Source: Polytrichum commune
Taxonomy: Eukaryota; Streptophyta; Polytrichopsida; Polytrichales; Polytrichaceae
Reading direction: 5' to 3'
DNA length: 64,000 nucleotides
Assembly: GCA_950295325.1 (NCBI GenBank)
Contig: OX485807.1
Location: forward strand, 26,259,666 to 26,323,665
Under the pieces are notes generated by a model. It did not search any database and had not been told where the DNA came from. It was given only the letters and a program-made list of their open reading frames with translations. The first letter of the stretch is position 1. The number at the start of each line of letters is the position of its first letter. This document shows positions 35,445 through 47,410 of this stretch, in pieces. The position numbers were made by a program, and so were the translations under genes.

Positions 35445-37384
35445 TTGGATAAATACGCAGCGAGTACAAGATGATGGATAGCAAATCCGAGTTGAGGTCG
35501 TAGCTGCTGTCCTCGTGATTTTCATAGCTCATCTGAATATCTCATTCATTAGGATTATCCGCAAAGTCTTTCAAAGAGGGTTGAAATCGCGGGTTTCGTC
35601 CTTCTTTGAGAAAAAAACACTTTATGTTAACAGCTTGTTCGCTCGTTGTGTATCGGAGCCTATTTTGAAAGTTGAGTGAAACTTTCGGGACCTCCTCTTT
35701 CCAACTCTCAAACTTTGAAAGAATTTTAAGATCTAAAATAAGGTATATGGATGGGACTCGTTGTTTTGAATTGTGGATCAACCTATGGAAGGCTAGCTTG
35801 GTGTGGCCATCCTAGTAGGAATAACTAGAAAACCGGGTTCTAATAGCATGACACCACTCTATGTGTTTGGTGATGAAAACTTGGGTGACTTTGTGTTAAT
35901 TCTCATTAACTCGTGGTTTGAGCCTAATCCCCATGGTTTCATATGCGTTACTTTACAAATAACTATATTGCCAAAGCGAACATTCTTGTGCTCATTAAAT
36001 GGCCATATAGCCCCCGCCCCCCCCCCCCCAATCACATCGACTACAACGTCTAGGATGATCAACATATTTTGAGCACCTAGCACAATCTCTTTCAAACACA
36101 TGTCTTTTTAGTATTTGTTATTAGAGCCACACCAAACCAAATACACTCAAATATAGGTGTCCGACTAAGATAAGTAATCAAATTAAGCACATCTACCTTA
36201 AGTATTGAAATCCACATTCAAATTATTATTATTTTTACTGTAGGTATGCATGGAGTCGGTGCAATCTCTTAAGGTAGATGAAGCCACTTTGGTTAGCTTC
36301 CTTAAATTTTGACACCTATTTTCGGCTCCTAATCGGCAATACAATCACTATAATTTGGTGGGTGAGTAATACTTGGCAATTTAGCTGCCGTCTTGATGAG
36401 ATTTAGGTATGTCACCTTCACAAAAATCCAAACAAAGGTACACATATATGGAAAACGGTGAAATAAGCTGATTCGGCCAAAAAGAGTGGCTTAAATTTTG
36501 TGCAGTGTCATTTTAGAGATGGAGTAGAGGAAACGATGAGCAATGCGAGTTGTTTCGTAACTTTGTTCCGATGAATACCAAATTTGATGTCAATTTGCTA
36601 GTGATGTCGTCCACTTACACAACATCGAAAGACGAAATAGTTGCCCCATATTACACCATATTGGGAACACAAAAGAATCTTTGATTGCAGAGCCTAGATC
36701 AACACCTTCCTCAACCCCAATTTCAACGATTTCAGACTCTTCGATCTCGCTTCGCAATTGCTAACCTGCTCAAGCTTCTAATGCTCAAATCCATCGGATG
36801 GATGACTCCACATAGTTGGAGGTGTCCACATTAGCCTCGTCTACGTCACATAACTTATTATAGTTGGCTCTCGTGATCATGGCTTTGGGATCATAGCGAC
36901 CTATGTAACTTCTTATCCTCTATATTTAAGGCTAAAGTAGTTCTAGAGTGGATGGCTGAAAATAGGAAGGAACTTGGAGCTGTGGGCTAGGGGGCTCACT
37001 ATGAGTTGGCAGCTTGGATACAGAAATCTGAGGGAGAAAATTGATTGGGGCCAGGGCTTTGAGCTGGGCCTTTAACCAACATTATCCGAGGTGAAAACGC
37101 AGTCAATTACTCCTTTGGTAAGATGAATTCAAATAAATGTAAACCCAATTTCATGATTTTAAAAATCAATCAAGAAAAACATGTTAAATTTTGAATTGAA
37201 ATCTGTGGACCAAGTTCACTGTAAAGATATCCAATTTAGCTTGAACTTTCAACCGATTTCACTATATATTGCAAACAATTTCATGATGGGGTGCCCATAT
37301 TTTCAACCTCGCAAAATCAATTCCATAAACTATGTAACTTTGTTTCACAAAGAACGGTACATCCTGTATAGGGTTCTCTTTAAT
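35445..37384. other. No gene seen
   Basis: Mixed AT-rich DNA with a poly-C tract (36017-36029). Part of it, toward 37384, may belong to the decayed transposon whose transposase remnant begins next, but no terminal repeats were found. Confidence 0.35.
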
Positions 37385-38170
37385 CGCTCTCCACAACTAG
37401 CCCTACCAAAATTTTGAATGACCTCTCTTATCCAACCTTGGATCGTGTCTGCACGGATTGCTCGAATGTCATCGTTAATGTGATCTAATAATGTTTGATG
37501 ATTTTGAAGATTCATTTTGTCAGACACGACTATTGATGTGTTGAAATACTCATTCCGCGACATTGAGAAATGGACTATATCGTGCAAATGGTAGTAGATG
37601 TGCCCACAAGGATAAACCTTTGTCTTTCGAGGCCAGGAATGGGCTTGGTTTGAATGAACTCTAAAGACTTGTCTATGTTGTAGGCACCAAATGTGATATT
37701 GTGTGCAACGATTCTTTCACTACCAACTGCAACCACCAAAGATAAATTTCAACCCCTTTGAGTTGGACAAATTTGTTGGTGTTTGTGTCCTTGACGAGCC
37801 TTTCCAAATAAATGTGAAAAATGTAAATTGAAACCAACCTCATCCACGTATACAACATTGGTTATACTACCACCGAGCTCTAAAAAGTTTTGACACCACT
37901 CTATATGCTCTCTAAGACGTTCTTTATTATCATAATCCTTTGGTTCATAGCGCATCAACTTAAGGGTAATTCCAACTTGACTTCAAATGGCTTTTGAAAC
38001 ACAACTGATAGATATAGGACCCCAAATTCAACTCACTATACTATCTTTGGGTCTTTAACAATGTTTTAGGTGTTTTATTATGAGTATAATATCCACCGGG
38101 AATTCTTGCATTAATCACCTTGCCCTTCCCCCGGTTCATCCTCTCCCTCCGTAGACGTTGTGAGCATTCA
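37385..38170 (-). pseudogene. IS630/Tc1-mariner-type (DDE_3) transposase remnant
   Basis: Reading the minus strand from about 38170 gives, in shifted frames, a KVINARIPGGYYTH piece, a CVSKAI...QVGITLKLMRYEP piece, then LREHIEWCQNFL, VVYVDEVGFNLHFSHLFGKA, VVAVGSERIVAHNITFGAYN and GWIREVIQNFGRASCGE. The YVDExGFN motif holding the first catalytic Asp, followed by an AxxxxGxxxHxxxxGAxN strand, is typical of DDE_3 transposases in the IS630/Tc1-mariner superfamily. Stops and frameshifts throughout show it is dead. No terminal inverted repeats were located. Confidence 0.75.
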
Positions 38171-38274
38171 CCCAACAACATGTTTTGTAGTAGCTTTGTA
38201 GTATCACATATATCACTTAATTTTCCTAATTTTGTGTGATAACTTATTAGGAGTTAATGTGAGTTGACAGTTAC

Positions 38275-38470
38275 TTTAGAGTCTACGACTAAATAAACTC
38301 CCAAAACTAAGCAATTCTAGTGGTCAAGAGCAAAAAAATGGACTCAAGAAGTTTAGACTGAGGTCGAATTCAAAGATTGGAAAAGTGAAGTGGCTCTAAT
38401 GTGCACCACTTTCTTGTCAAATCTTGTTGGTCTTGATCCAAAGAATAGTACTCCACCCAATTTGAGAAAC
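38275..38470. repeat. Repeat family C fragment 1
   Basis: Shares ordered blocks with 40740-40935 and 46845-47410: AATAAACTCC, GGTC-AGAGCAAAAA, GAAGTGGC-CTAATGTG, CACTTTC-TGTCA and CTTG-T. The element ends are unclear. Confidence 0.5.
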
Positions 38471-39740
38471 CAAATTCCAAGCTCTTTAAATGTAGTTGGG
38501 TTTTCAAATGTTTTATGCAGAAGCTTTGACTAATCTAAAGCTTTACAATGAAGTGAAATTTTACCCTCACCAAAACATTTCCATAAGAGCAAATTTGTTC
38601 CAAATTTTAAAAAAAGAACGAAAGAATCCCAAAAATCTTCTCATAATAAGCAAGAATGACACTTCTAGTGAAACTGAGGCTTCCTCTATCCAATGAGGTA
38701 TAATTATGTAGCTTGTTGCCCTCCCCCCCCCCCCCCCACAACAACAAAACAAAACAAAACAAACCAAAATAACAATAAGAAGAAGAAGAAGAAGATATTA
38801 GTGTTGAGCATTGTTTTTTTGACCATGTGAACCAAATTCCGAGTTGTCATCTTGGTTCTTACAATAACATTGTACAATTTCCATTTACACTTAGCAATTG
38901 CCAAAGTCAAAGGTGTTTGTTTCATGTTTCATGACGGCCATCATTTTTGACACTTCATGCCTCGATCATAGAGAGATTGGGGTTGACTTGACGTGTGCGA
39001 AATTGCAAAATTGTGTAGTTGTGCCCAAATCCAAAACCCCAATCATTGGAATTGAGATGTTTAGAGCATTTACTTTCACACACACATGTCTTTGTATAAT
39101 AACATATCGTTATAGGGAACGACATGAGGAGGATATATACGTGGGTGAAGGTCGTCTCGTTTAGAGAACACGTCACTCATGACACGAGTCCATGAATTTC
39201 CCCATGACTTCAATTATAGGCAAATGAAGAACAAACACGACGGAAGTGACAAATCATCATTGCACACACCTTTTGGCAAAGATTTGGATCAATCCAGGCT
39301 CATTAAGAGCTACTTAGGTGACTCCAAATGATTTGTGCACATAACTTACTTGCCCCCGGGCACATTTTGGGGTTAAGTGAGATGCTATTCAATAAGGTAG
39401 CTAGTCTCTCGAAGCATTACCTAAGTGTGTACTTTTTTTTCAAGTGAATGCAAAGTACTCACCTTGTCATTGCACGGATACATTTTCATGGACCTTAAAT
39501 AGTCTAGAGTCTAGACTAGAAGTGGCAGCCTTAAGGTATACTTAGTAGACTTCAATGGACACATACAAAACATATAAGACCGTATAAGGAGCGAGCGATG
39601 AATCTATGGAAGTTTACTACATAACTCAAACAACCAACGCCTTGAGCTTCCCATCGATATGTGAACTCATTGACGATGGAGCTCAATGAAGAAACCAAGT
39701 TCATTGTAGATGTATGGTCAATCGTTTAAAACCTCGGTTT
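38471..39740. other. No gene seen
   Basis: AT-rich DNA with a 15-nt poly-C tract (38723-38737) followed by CAAAA/AAGAAG simple sequence. No supportable gene. Confidence 0.4.
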
Positions 39741-40015
39741 CACTACACTAAATATTATGTCTAGTGTCACCGATTCTATTCATCTTGTGAAAAAAAAAAT
39801 TCTACATTCCATAGATTCACAACATTGTAATCTCTGTCACTTACTAAGTGATTTTTCATCCAAGCTTCAATCATCATAGAATTGTTAGGATGCATAATGA
39901 ACTAGGAGTGGATGAACTAAAAGTAAATTGGGATGAGTGTTTGTAAACTTATTCATAAGAAGTGCCGTTATAAAAGTTATCACCGTGACATACAATACCA
40001 TATGACACTAAATAC
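39741..40015 (-). repeat. MITE family A, copy 4 (inverted)
   Basis: The complement of the family A consensus: right-end word CACTACACTAAATATTATG at the left, ACATTGTAATCTCTGTCACTT internally, and ATACCATATGACACTAAATA at the right. The central part is shorter and diverged. Confidence 0.65.
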
Positions 40016-40978
40016 GAGTAGTCGGTATCATCTTTGGCCAAATTGACTTTTAGTCAATTTAAGTTTACAAAATAGTTAGTTGCATTTTCACATTTCAAAT
40101 AGGGCGTTTTTGCACAGTTCCATGACACCCACCATGGGGGGAGGGCCAAAGTGCAAATAAACATTCTATAGTCTAATGTGTCTAAATCGTCTCCCAAATC
40201 ACGTTCAAAGACCCACAAAAAAAAAAACTAACATTGGGAAATCCAATGTGAATTTGAGTCCGTTGGCCCTACCCTGCTCAAGAATTCCCTTCAAGTTGGT
40301 GCAAGGTGGGGTTTATTGCCTATCTTGTTGTGGGTCTCAAAGACCCATGCGCAGCTAGTAGAACGAACATGAAATGATGTACGATTAATTACGAGGGGCA
40401 AGTTTTTAATGTGTCCCATGGTAGGTGTCTTGAATCGAAATCACTCGTGGGAAAAGCTCTACAACATGTGTACTTATTGTGGGCACTTCCAATTCCACGC
40501 ATCAATTTGGTTGTTGGATCAACAATCTACATAATGCATATTGCTCGCAATTTTGAACAAGGGAGAAAACATGTGAAATTTTTATGCCATTTTCGGAATT
40601 GGTCACAAAGTTCATATGCCATTTTATTCAATTCTCGACATCAAGTACCACAACTGAAAGTGGACATCTGCTACGAGGTTGTACAATTATGCCTAGAGTG
40701 GCATGATCACCTGTGATATACACGAGATTTATAGGATGATCAATTTAGGGTGGATTTAGACTCGGGTCCGAGACCCAATAAACTCCAAACTTGAGCAAAC
40801 CTATTGGTCTAGAGCAAAAATTTGGGCCCAAGTTTATAGCATGGTCTAGATTGAAAGCGTCGAAGTGGCGCTAATGTGACATCACTTTCATGTCATATCT
40901 TGCTAACCCCACTCAACAAGATACTAGTGTTGGAGTAGTACGACCTTTTTGACTATACCATTCGAGTATGTGTAATGA

Positions 40979-41019
<41 letters not shown>

Positions 41020-41409
41020 TAGGGTGCATGTATTTGAGTATAATTTTGTTGTTGGTAGCATTCATTATCCACGAACCATGTTATTAATGTGGCCTTATGA
41101 TGATACCGACCCATATATGACTTCGGTGTACAAAGGTGTTCTCAACTTGTGATAAGCATCATTAATCAATGATAAATGGCATCAATATTTTGGTAACGAT
41201 CGGGTAGGTTCTTTAATTCTATAATAATTATCCTAGATCGATAACATGCATCCACCTACAGACCAATCCAACGTTGGAGAATACTCCTCTCCCATCTCCT
41301 CCACCAAGGTAAACACTAGGTGTTATGGACCCTAATGTAAACACGACCTTATGTGTCCAATCAAAACTCCAAACTAGCTAACCACGTAACACAAGTAACC
41401 ACATAAAAC
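40016..41409. repeat. Gene-free stretch with family C fragment 2 and AT microsatellite
   Basis: 40740-40935 is a family C fragment (AATAAACTCC, GTCTAGAGCAAAAA, GAAGTGGCGCTAATGTGACA). 40981-41016 is (AT)18. A 101-codon + frame at 40411-40716 has no recognisable domain. Nothing else is supportable. Confidence 0.5.
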
Positions 41410-41785
41410 ACACATAGCTTAGAGTGGATTTTCATTGGGATTTGGCTCCAAGAAACTTGAAGTTCAAAACACTTTAAGTTAATTGCTTACAAAATGAAGA
41501 TTGGTTTCTCAAATTATAAGGAGTTATTCTCAAGAGTAGGGATTGTGGAGATTTAGAGGGAATATGATACCACTTTAGCACCACTTCATTCGACCTGGAC
41601 CTTAGTGTAAACTCCTCGGGTCCAAAATTTTGCTCTTGACTAGTAGGATGGCGAGTCCATTTTGGTGTTTCTTTGGTCTTGGACCCTATTGTAAAGCCAC
41701 CCTTAGTTAGGGAAGGGCTAGTCCAAACATACGACCATGATTGCATATGAGTCCACACCAAGGCAACTTCCTACCCTTTATAAGT
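41410..41785. repeat. Repeat family C fragment 3
   Basis: Shares TAGTGTAAACTCCT-GGGTCC, TTTTGCTCT, and CTTTGGTCTTGGACCCTA-TGTAAA blocks with 47030-47410. Ends resemble inverted GGGTGGATTT / AAAGCCACCC words. Confidence 0.5.
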
Positions 41786-42443
41786 ACACTAAATAGTCCT
41801 ATCAATGTGCATTGAAAACTAGCATGGAAATAATTAGCATAGGAAATGAAGGTGGGAAGTAATGCGGGTACAAGACCCCATGTCTTCATAAAGACTTATG
41901 ACCAACACGTTGAAACTCATATTTAAGTAAATATGGACATATTCTCAAAATTTGGACTTTTTGGTTGCTTTAATTCTTTTGGCAAATATGATGATATACT
42001 TCTATCCATACCTAGATGCAAGGGAGATGTGTAAATTCTTGGTGACCACTTCAATGTTACGATTTTACAATATGCCGGAGGAAATCAAATGTGTATTATT
42101 TGATGTTGAGTAAACATATTTAAATGCTAAGAAACGATTATTTAAATATATATAATAATCAAATATGCATATTCTATTGGAGAATTGTACAATCCTATTG
42201 GAGGATCCTAAGATAGAATTCAACATGTTATAATTTTGGACTTGGTCTTAGTTTAATTTTATTTACATATCAATTATTGATAATTAGTTATAGAACAAAA
42301 AAATTGTAAACTAAAAGAAATAATCACCCGCATTAGTTTTCTATAAATGCAACTAATGTGGCCCATGCTAGTTTTTCTAGTAAAAACGTAACTTGGGCTC
42401 TAGAAAATTAGTATAGCCCACAATAATAGGTTTGTTTAGGGTT
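41786..42443. repeat. MITE family B, copy 2
   Basis: The left end is TACACTAAATAGTCCTAT and the right end CACAATAATAGGTTTGTTTA. Both subterminal parts carry CCCATGCTAGTTTTTCTAG/CTAGCATGG-type inverted words. It abuts the family E element starting at about 42442. Confidence 0.55.
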
Positions 42444-43150
42444 AGTTTCCATGTAGGCCGCTCACCCATGGCAATTTTAGTGGCAATAAAGACAAACTTG
42501 TCCAAATGTAGCTACTCTCATCTTCTCAAATCCAAGCCCACCTACTAACCTCCTATAGGTTAAATCTCCTCATCCTCTTCCTAAAACTAGTCTTCAATAC
42601 TTCGGTGACCAACACATGTAAGTTAAAAAGTGCTTTAGTGGATGCATGGAAGTCTAGCAGCCGGTATCCACAACCCTCCACATTCTAGTAGGCCACCATA
42701 ATGTGGTTGGTCAAGGGCTTGTGCGCATCTACATGCAAACACCTCCAACCCATCATTATCTAGAATCGAGTGGGCGAGCGGCCTACATGAAAACTCACCT
42801 GATTCTAGTGTGAAAAAAGAACAAACATGTCCAAATGTAGAGGAAATCTAGTGGGGTAGGGTTCGTATGTGCCAACTAGCTACTCCCATCTTCCCAAATC
42901 GTGGCCCACTTATTAACCTCCTCCTCTTAAAACCGGCCTTTAAAACCTTTAGCGACTGGCACATGTAGGTCAAAAAATGCTTTAGTGGACGCACAGAAGT
43001 CTAGCAGCATGTATCCACAACCCTTCGCATCCTAGGACACCACCATAACGTGGTTGGTCAGAAGCTTCTGCTTATCTACATGCAAACACCTTCTACCCAC
43101 TATTATCTAGAATCTAGTGGGCGAGCGGCGTATATGGAAACCCACCCTTT
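42442..43150. repeat. MITE family E dimer: three terminal repeats, two tandem interiors
   Basis: GTTTCCATGTAGGCCGCTCA at 42447 is repeated inverted at about 42769-42800 (GTGGGCGAGCGGCCTACATG) and again at 43117-43148 (GTGGGCGAGCGGCGTATATG). Two interior units align with a 347-bp offset (AGTCTAGCAG at 42651 and 42998), sharing GTGCTTTAGTGGA-like and CATCTACATGCAAACACC-like blocks. The second interior lacks its own left terminal repeat. Confidence 0.75.
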
Positions 43151-43632
43151 AGTGTACTGTCCTGGTCAGCTATATATGAATGCTGAATGAGAATCCATTA
43201 AAGACACAGAGCTGCCAACTCCGATTCGGTCAGAATGTGGAATTTCTTCAACGGGCAGCGTCAAAATAGTTTTTACTCTTGTACCCATGCTTGGAGTTAC
43301 ACTATAAAGGAAACTGTCCTAGTTAAGTACATCCCAAATTGCCTTTCACATTCTTACTTTTATAGACATCTGACAAAGAGGTGGATAAACTACTCCATGC
43401 ACTTAACCAAAAACCATTTGAAACATGCCCATTGCGGCTCCTTATTAACTTAGGTAACTTATCAAGCAAGGAACTCTACCTCTGCAACAAGGGGACTCTT
43501 GAACATGATAGGGTCAATGGGCTCACATTCATATCAGTTTTCAATCTTTATTTTTCTTTTCTTGGAGTTGGAGAGCCTTGCAAGTTTTGTTTTGGATTAA
43601 TGAAGCTAGAATATGAGTGTGTGGTGTATTTC

Positions 43633-43663
<31 letters not shown>

Positions 43664-45361
43664 CAAAACTACACGACGTCTTTTTAGGAGTCCATTCTTA
43701 ACTACATGCCTTGTCACATGCCACTCAAACATAGGTGTCCAATTTAGAAGACTAACCACATAAGATCCATGTACATTGTGCTAAAACAAGGTTTAGAATT
43801 CACACCATTCATGTGAGGGATCTAGTAAAAACCTACCCCCTGTAGGTTAATGGTTGGTTCATCTCAACTCAATCTCACTATACTAGTTTGGAGTCTTCAA
43901 TGCTAATCATGGGGTCAAATATGCTTTAACTAAAGAAGAAAAATTCCGAGCTATAAGTTGTTATCAAAATTTTCATCTTGACCTTACATATAGGGCACAC
44001 GAATCCTTGTGAGGGTCATATGGACCATGAAATTGTGAGGGTCCATCCAAAGGTTGTACCATGAAAAATTTGATATTGAGCATTCTGTGCTCATGGACAT
44101 TCAAATGTAGTGTAAAGATACACATGATTGGGACTCTTTATTGAATGCTATTTCATTAACACCCTGTTCATATGGGCCCATTCCACATAATACGGTATAA
44201 TAAATAAGGGGTTTGTGAGGGATTTCAAGTGTCGTGGTCATGCAAACTCTAGTAGATCACGAGTTGTTATCACATGGGACTCCAACGGGGTTTTTTCATC
44301 CATTCAAACTTCCTTGGTTGTTACATCCTCACACTACAACGCAAAGTGAATGGATGATCTTGGGCCTCGCCCACTAGAGAGAGAGATTATGGATTTCAAT
44401 AGTCTCATGCCCTCAAACTCTAGTGTAAAGTAGCCCTTGAGGTTAGTGAGTATTAAAGAAACATTTTTCTCTTCACACACACCTCTTGTAGGATATGCAA
44501 GAAGCAATTAGTGTGAGGTGATTAGCAAATCCAAATCGTGTCTATAACCACTTTTCCTCAAAATTGTGGAACTCATCCTATTCACTATCATAGTGAAGAT
44601 TCTATGTATTGTAAAATGTTCGTATGGGTGCCCTCCCCCAATTATGTTGACTATAGCCTCTAGAACGGTTAATAAACTCCGCGCATGTAGTCTAATTTGT
44701 TTCAACAAATGTCATTTTGGTGTATATTCATAGATCCACATCCAACCATTCACTGCTTAAACATAGGTGTATGTTTAGGACCAGGCATTTGAATTACACG
44801 CATTTGAAATATATGTTGTCATGCTGCCTGACAATGTGCCTCTTTGTTGAGCTCTAAGAAACAATGTACGAAATTGGGGTTTCTTATCTTAACCCCTAAA
44901 CACTTTTAGCATGTTCATACCAACTATATATTCTCTCTTTGCCTTGGATGACATGAAATCTTCATCAAACTCTATTAAGCTTAATATATGTGAGTGTCAA
45001 GAAGAATAACCTTGCAAGACAATAAACTATCACTATCTACCAAAAAATCACATCAAAATCTTGATTCACGTTGTACAATTTGAAAACACCGTATGTATGA
45101 GAAGCCCAAATTAGGCTTGGGGTTTGTGGCAGATATGTAAACTCATCCATTATGGATGAAAAGGCTCTAGTAAAAACAAGTCCCCCTTATAAGGTTGAGG
45201 GTCGATTCATTCCAAGTGAAGTGCACCAAACTAATTTGGGGTCTCCGAAGCCATTTCAAGAGTCAATTGATATAAAAATAGTTATTTCAAACTACAAAAG
45301 AATTCAATGCGTTAACCACCTTGCTACTGGACGAGTTTACGTAGACACCGTGAATCCCCCT
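43151..45361. other. No gene seen
   Basis: AT-rich DNA with a striking 10-T plus 21-G homopolymer junction (G at 43643-43663). Scattered GGACCATGAA words near 44020-44060 recall family F ends. No supportable gene. Confidence 0.4.
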
Positions 45362-45925
45362 CAAGGGTTGTTTGCACCATGGACCATGAAGTCATCCCAA
45401 GGCCATGTAAAATTTGTGATTGGATGTTGAACTCGTTCCCGGACCACTTCGGTTTGCACCAAGAAAAGTGACCATGGAGTTCGAGGTCCCCCAAAACCAT
45501 ATTTTAAGGCCTACATTATCCATTGACATGGTACAAAGGGTTTTGCATCGGGAGAGGCAAAATAGGTGATGTAGTAGAAAATTAAAGGCAAGGGCCCATG
45601 GCAAAGAAATGATGTTAAAATAACTTTTCAATGAAATGTTTTTTTGAAGAAGAGAAGACGGCAACAAGAGAAGACAAGAGAATGGTCAAACTTGAATATT
45701 TTTTCCAAAACTATCCTTTTTGAGCATACATTAGAAAAAAATCAGCACATTCATTTTTGGGTGGATGGTCAATCCTCTTGGTCCACATATGGTTTACACC
45801 TAGTGAGGGGCCCAAAGAATTTGTAAATTGGTGGATTTAAGAAATCAGACCATGGAAGTTGGACCATGGAAAAAAACTCCTCTTTCATGGTCCGACCTCA
45901 TGGTCCACGGTGTGAACCCGGCCCT
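45362..45925. repeat. MITE family F, copy 2
   Basis: The left end AAGGGTTGTTTGCACCATGG and the right end (complement AGGGCCGGGTTCACACCGTGG) form ~30-bp imperfect inverted repeats, followed inward by the GGACCATGAAGTC / GACCTCATGGTCC pair. The right half is shared with 9420-9747. Non-coding, 564 bp. Confidence 0.7.
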
Positions 45926-46467
45926 ATATAAGCCCCCAAATTGGGCTCCTAATTAAGCTCCTCAAAAGGATTTTAAAAAACAAGAGGGAATTCCGTATTC
46001 CGGGTCCCATACGGACTTGAGCTGACGGTATAAGATTGATTGCAAAGATTGGCACGGGTACGGGGCCTTTTAAATAACATGAGATACTTGAGATTTGACT
46101 TAGGCAAGTGATTAATTAACTTCCTTCAAAGAACCCGCCCACTGCACCGGAGTTGCAGCTTTAATTTCATTCTCTTGAATGTATAACTAAGTTATATAAA
46201 GAGTAGATGCCGTGAACAAGAACACGTAATAAATGTCGGCTCACGCGAAAACCCCGCCAAATTTCATATCACTTTAGATGGACATCGGTTGCGATTCCAC
46301 TCTTAAGTTAAAGTTAATGAGCACCAACCTTTTGGCGCTCTAACTAGCCTCCTCTCTAACTTAATACCCTAGAATAGTTAATTGCTAGCGATAAATGTGG
46401 CCACTAATTGGGCGGAGCTAGCTATGTCCTCCACATAACTTACTTAATGGTATGAAGCAATTTAAGC

Positions 46468-46829
46468 TACACTAAAATAGGTCTTATTGCTATGGGTGGA
46501 GTATAAAGTGTGGGGAATAATTAGCATGGGTTGGTCTAGTTCTCTAGTTAGGGTGGAATTGAAGTGGGTCCAAGATCCCAAGTGTTTCTTTTAGTCTTTC
46601 TCGAGACTTTCAGCTAACATCTTACATGAAATAAAAATTACTTCAAAAGTAGCACAAAATAAAGTAAAATCACCCACATTGATTTTTTAGAAGAAAAAAA
46701 ATCAATGTGGCCCATGCTAATTTGAACTAGAAAATTAGCATGGGTTTGATGCAACCCACGTTAATTATTGTTATTAGAATTAATGTGGGCTCTAGAAAAT
46801 TGCCGTGGCCCAAAGTAATAAGACTATTC
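46468..46829. repeat. MITE family B, copy 3
   Basis: The left end ACACTAAAATAGGTCTTATT is matched by the right-end complement AATAGTCTTATTACTTTGGG. The interior has several AATTAATGTGGGC and CATGCTAATT inverted words, as in the other family B copies. Confidence 0.65.
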
Positions 46830-46844
46830 GAAGTATGAAAAAAC

Positions 46845-47410
46845 TTGAAGTGGCGCTAATGTGACGTCACTATCATGTCAACTTTTGTTGGTCTTGACTC
46901 AAGGAAATATTGCTCTTGGAAAGAGTGTACATTAGGGTCCAAGAGACTCTTATACTATGCCTCACTTTTGGACTCAAGATTGGGACCAAAGATTGTAAAT
47001 TGGATTCTCAAACCATCATGAGTATTTTCTTGAATTGAGACCACTGAAATTTTGGCAGGAAAGTGGTGGCATTTTCACGCCACCTCGTTTTCTCATGCCG
47101 TGGACTTGGACCCAACTAGTGTAAACTCCTTGGGTCCAGATTTTTGCTCTCAGCCAATAGGGTCACTCAAGTTTGGGGTAAATTTCTTTGGTCTTGGATC
47201 CTAGTGTAAACCAACCCATAGTTACAGGAACCAATCTCCCAAGCATAATTGTTGGAAAGTGGTATTGCATTATTGCGACTTCGTTTTTCATACATGAACT
47301 TAAACCCTAGTGTAGACTTTTTGGGTTCACGAATTTTCATTTGACCAATAGGATCGTGCAATGTTGGAGTTTATGTGGTCTTGGACCCTAGTATAAACCC
47401 ACCCCAAGGG
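46845..47410. repeat. Repeat family C, longest copy with an internal 195-bp tandem duplication
   Basis: GGAAAGTGG at 47058 and 47253 start two aligned units sharing AACCCTAGTGTA-like, TTTGGGTTC/TTGGGTCC, GACCAATAGGATCG-like and GTCTTGGACCCTAGTATAAA-like blocks. The first ~80 bp match fragments 1 and 2. Confidence 0.6.

Noticed and set aside
40411-40716. 101-codon ORF
   Set aside because: No domain recognised and surrounded by repeats.
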